Below are positions 5,688 through 5,942 of a DNA stretch of 5,942 nucleotides, piece by piece. The notes beneath the pieces are model-generated. The model made no database searches and was not told where the DNA came from. It saw nothing but the letters and a program-made list of their open reading frames with translations. Position numbers and translations under genes: made by a program. Location: positions 1-5,942 of the forward strand of contig CAMYWZ010000076.1 of the NCBI GenBank assembly GCA_947302945.1, read 5' to 3'. Within the stretch, counting starts at the first letter, position 1. Each line of letters begins with the position of its first letter. Source of the DNA: an uncultured Bacillota bacterium. Its GTDB lineage: Bacteria > Bacillota > Clostridia > Peptostreptococcales > Anaerovoracaceae.

Positions 5688-5942
5688 CTAGGGCAAGGGA
5701 CCCGGGTCAGGAACGGGACCTGGGTCAGGACCGAGACCTGGGTCAGGACAGAGACCTGGGTCAGGACCGAGACCTGGGACAGGATCGAAGTCCGAGCCGA
5801 CCCAGCTGCGTACAATTTTGAACTGTCCGGCACGCAAAGGGGTTTTTACGCCCAGGACAGTCTTTGTAATACTCCCATCAGGCTGCGGCAGGTTTACCTG
5901 ATGTTCCCAGTGAGGATCCTCAGGCACAATTGTTAATGGCCC
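5688..5942 (-). CDS. C-terminal part of an unidentified protein with Pro/Gly/Asp-rich repeat tail (partial)
   Basis: The frame is open from the right edge to TAG at 5690-5688, giving 84 residues; the true start lies beyond the window. A GTG at 5927 exists but has no ribosome site. The first 50 or so residues look like a normal globular protein (for example VPEDPHWEHQVNLPQPDG and FKIVRSWVGSDFDP). The last 34 are a tail of hexapeptide repeats (PDPGLG, PDPGLC, PDPGPV variants) coded by the five 18-bp repeats, with the stop directly after them. The repeat length is a multiple of three, so copies can be gained or lost without breaking the frame. Such tails are usually disordered. The other frames through the repeat are also open, which weakens the case, but only this one continues to the edge. 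I do not recognise the family. It is followed after about 106 nt by the 205-aa gene on the same strand. Confidence 0.55.
   Translation of the reverse strand, partial: GPLTIVPEDPHWEHQVNLPQPDGSITKTVLGVKTPLRAGQFKIVRSWVGSDFDPVPGLGPDPGLCPDPGLGPDPGPVPDPGPLP
5699..5788. repeat. Tandem array of five 18-bp repeats
   Basis: The consensus GACCTGGGTCAGGACCGA runs in five head-to-tail copies: 5699-5716, 5717-5734, 5735-5752, 5753-5770 and 5771-5788. Copies 2 and 4 are identical, copy 3 differs by one base, and the outer copies differ by about three. Each copy starts with the near-palindrome GACCTGGGTC (an exact palindrome, GACCCGGGTC, in copy 1). There are no unique spacers. Confidence 0.95.

Noticed and set aside
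5699..5788. CRISPR array
   Set aside because: The units are 18 bp and directly adjacent, with no unique spacers and no cas genes nearby.
4964..5833. Longer 289-aa start for the - strand unknown gene
   Set aside because: The extra 84 residues run through the tandem repeat (SVLTQV repeats) and the intergenic palindromes, start at a GTG, and are not needed: a good ribosome site precedes the ATG at 5581.
5655..5936. + strand reading frame of 93 aa with TWVRTE repeats
   Set aside because: It is open mainly because the 18-bp repeat lacks stops in several frames. It has no ribosome site, and the opposite strand gives a better frame that reaches the window edge.

Overview
The window is about 55% GC and reads as part of an anaerobic Bacillota genome, most likely class Clostridia. 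The evidence is the strong Shine-Dalgarno sites, an acyl-CoA/acetate-type CoA transferase, a clostridial-style lipoprotein nucleotidase, a GNAT of a type common in gut clostridia, and a double-glycine-leader peptide. No genus can be named from the sequence alone.

Layout. (1) Positions 47-1654 (+) hold a complete, apparently well-expressed CoA transferase with a strong ribosome binding site, closed by a textbook intrinsic terminator at 1668-1701. (2) Positions 1702-1790 are a promoter region. It has a duplicated extended -10 element and a near-perfect 20-bp palindrome lying between the -35 and -10 boxes. (3) A tight run of four + strand genes follows, with gaps of only 12, 13 and 24 nt: a lipoprotein 5'-nucleotidase/UshA-like phosphoesterase (1791-3524), an SRAP/YedK-type abasic-site DNA-protein crosslink protein (3537-4148), a GNAT acetyltransferase (4162-4614) and a 115-aa peptide with a Nif11/NHLP-like leader ending in AVAGG (4639-4986). 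The run probably ends at a hairpin at 4995-5013. (4) The right end is coded on the - strand. A protein entering from beyond the right edge finishes at 5688 with a Pro/Gly/Asp-rich tail built from five 18-bp repeats. After about 106 nt rich in inverted repeats comes a 205-aa protein of unknown function (5581 down to 4964). Its 3' end overlaps the 3' end of the leader-peptide gene by 23 nt.

How it works together. The CoA transferase is a separate transcription unit that would move CoA between short-chain acids in fermentation. The four-gene run looks like one transcript, but its products (external nucleotide or phosphoester breakdown, abasic-site protection, acetylation, a putative secreted peptide) form no obvious pathway. 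The most unusual element is the putative ribosomally made peptide precursor. Its leader is convincing, its core is rich in Trp/Tyr/Asn and lacks Cys, and no modifying enzyme, protease or transporter is visible in the window. The - strand pair uses different codons from the four-gene run and may be accessory DNA.
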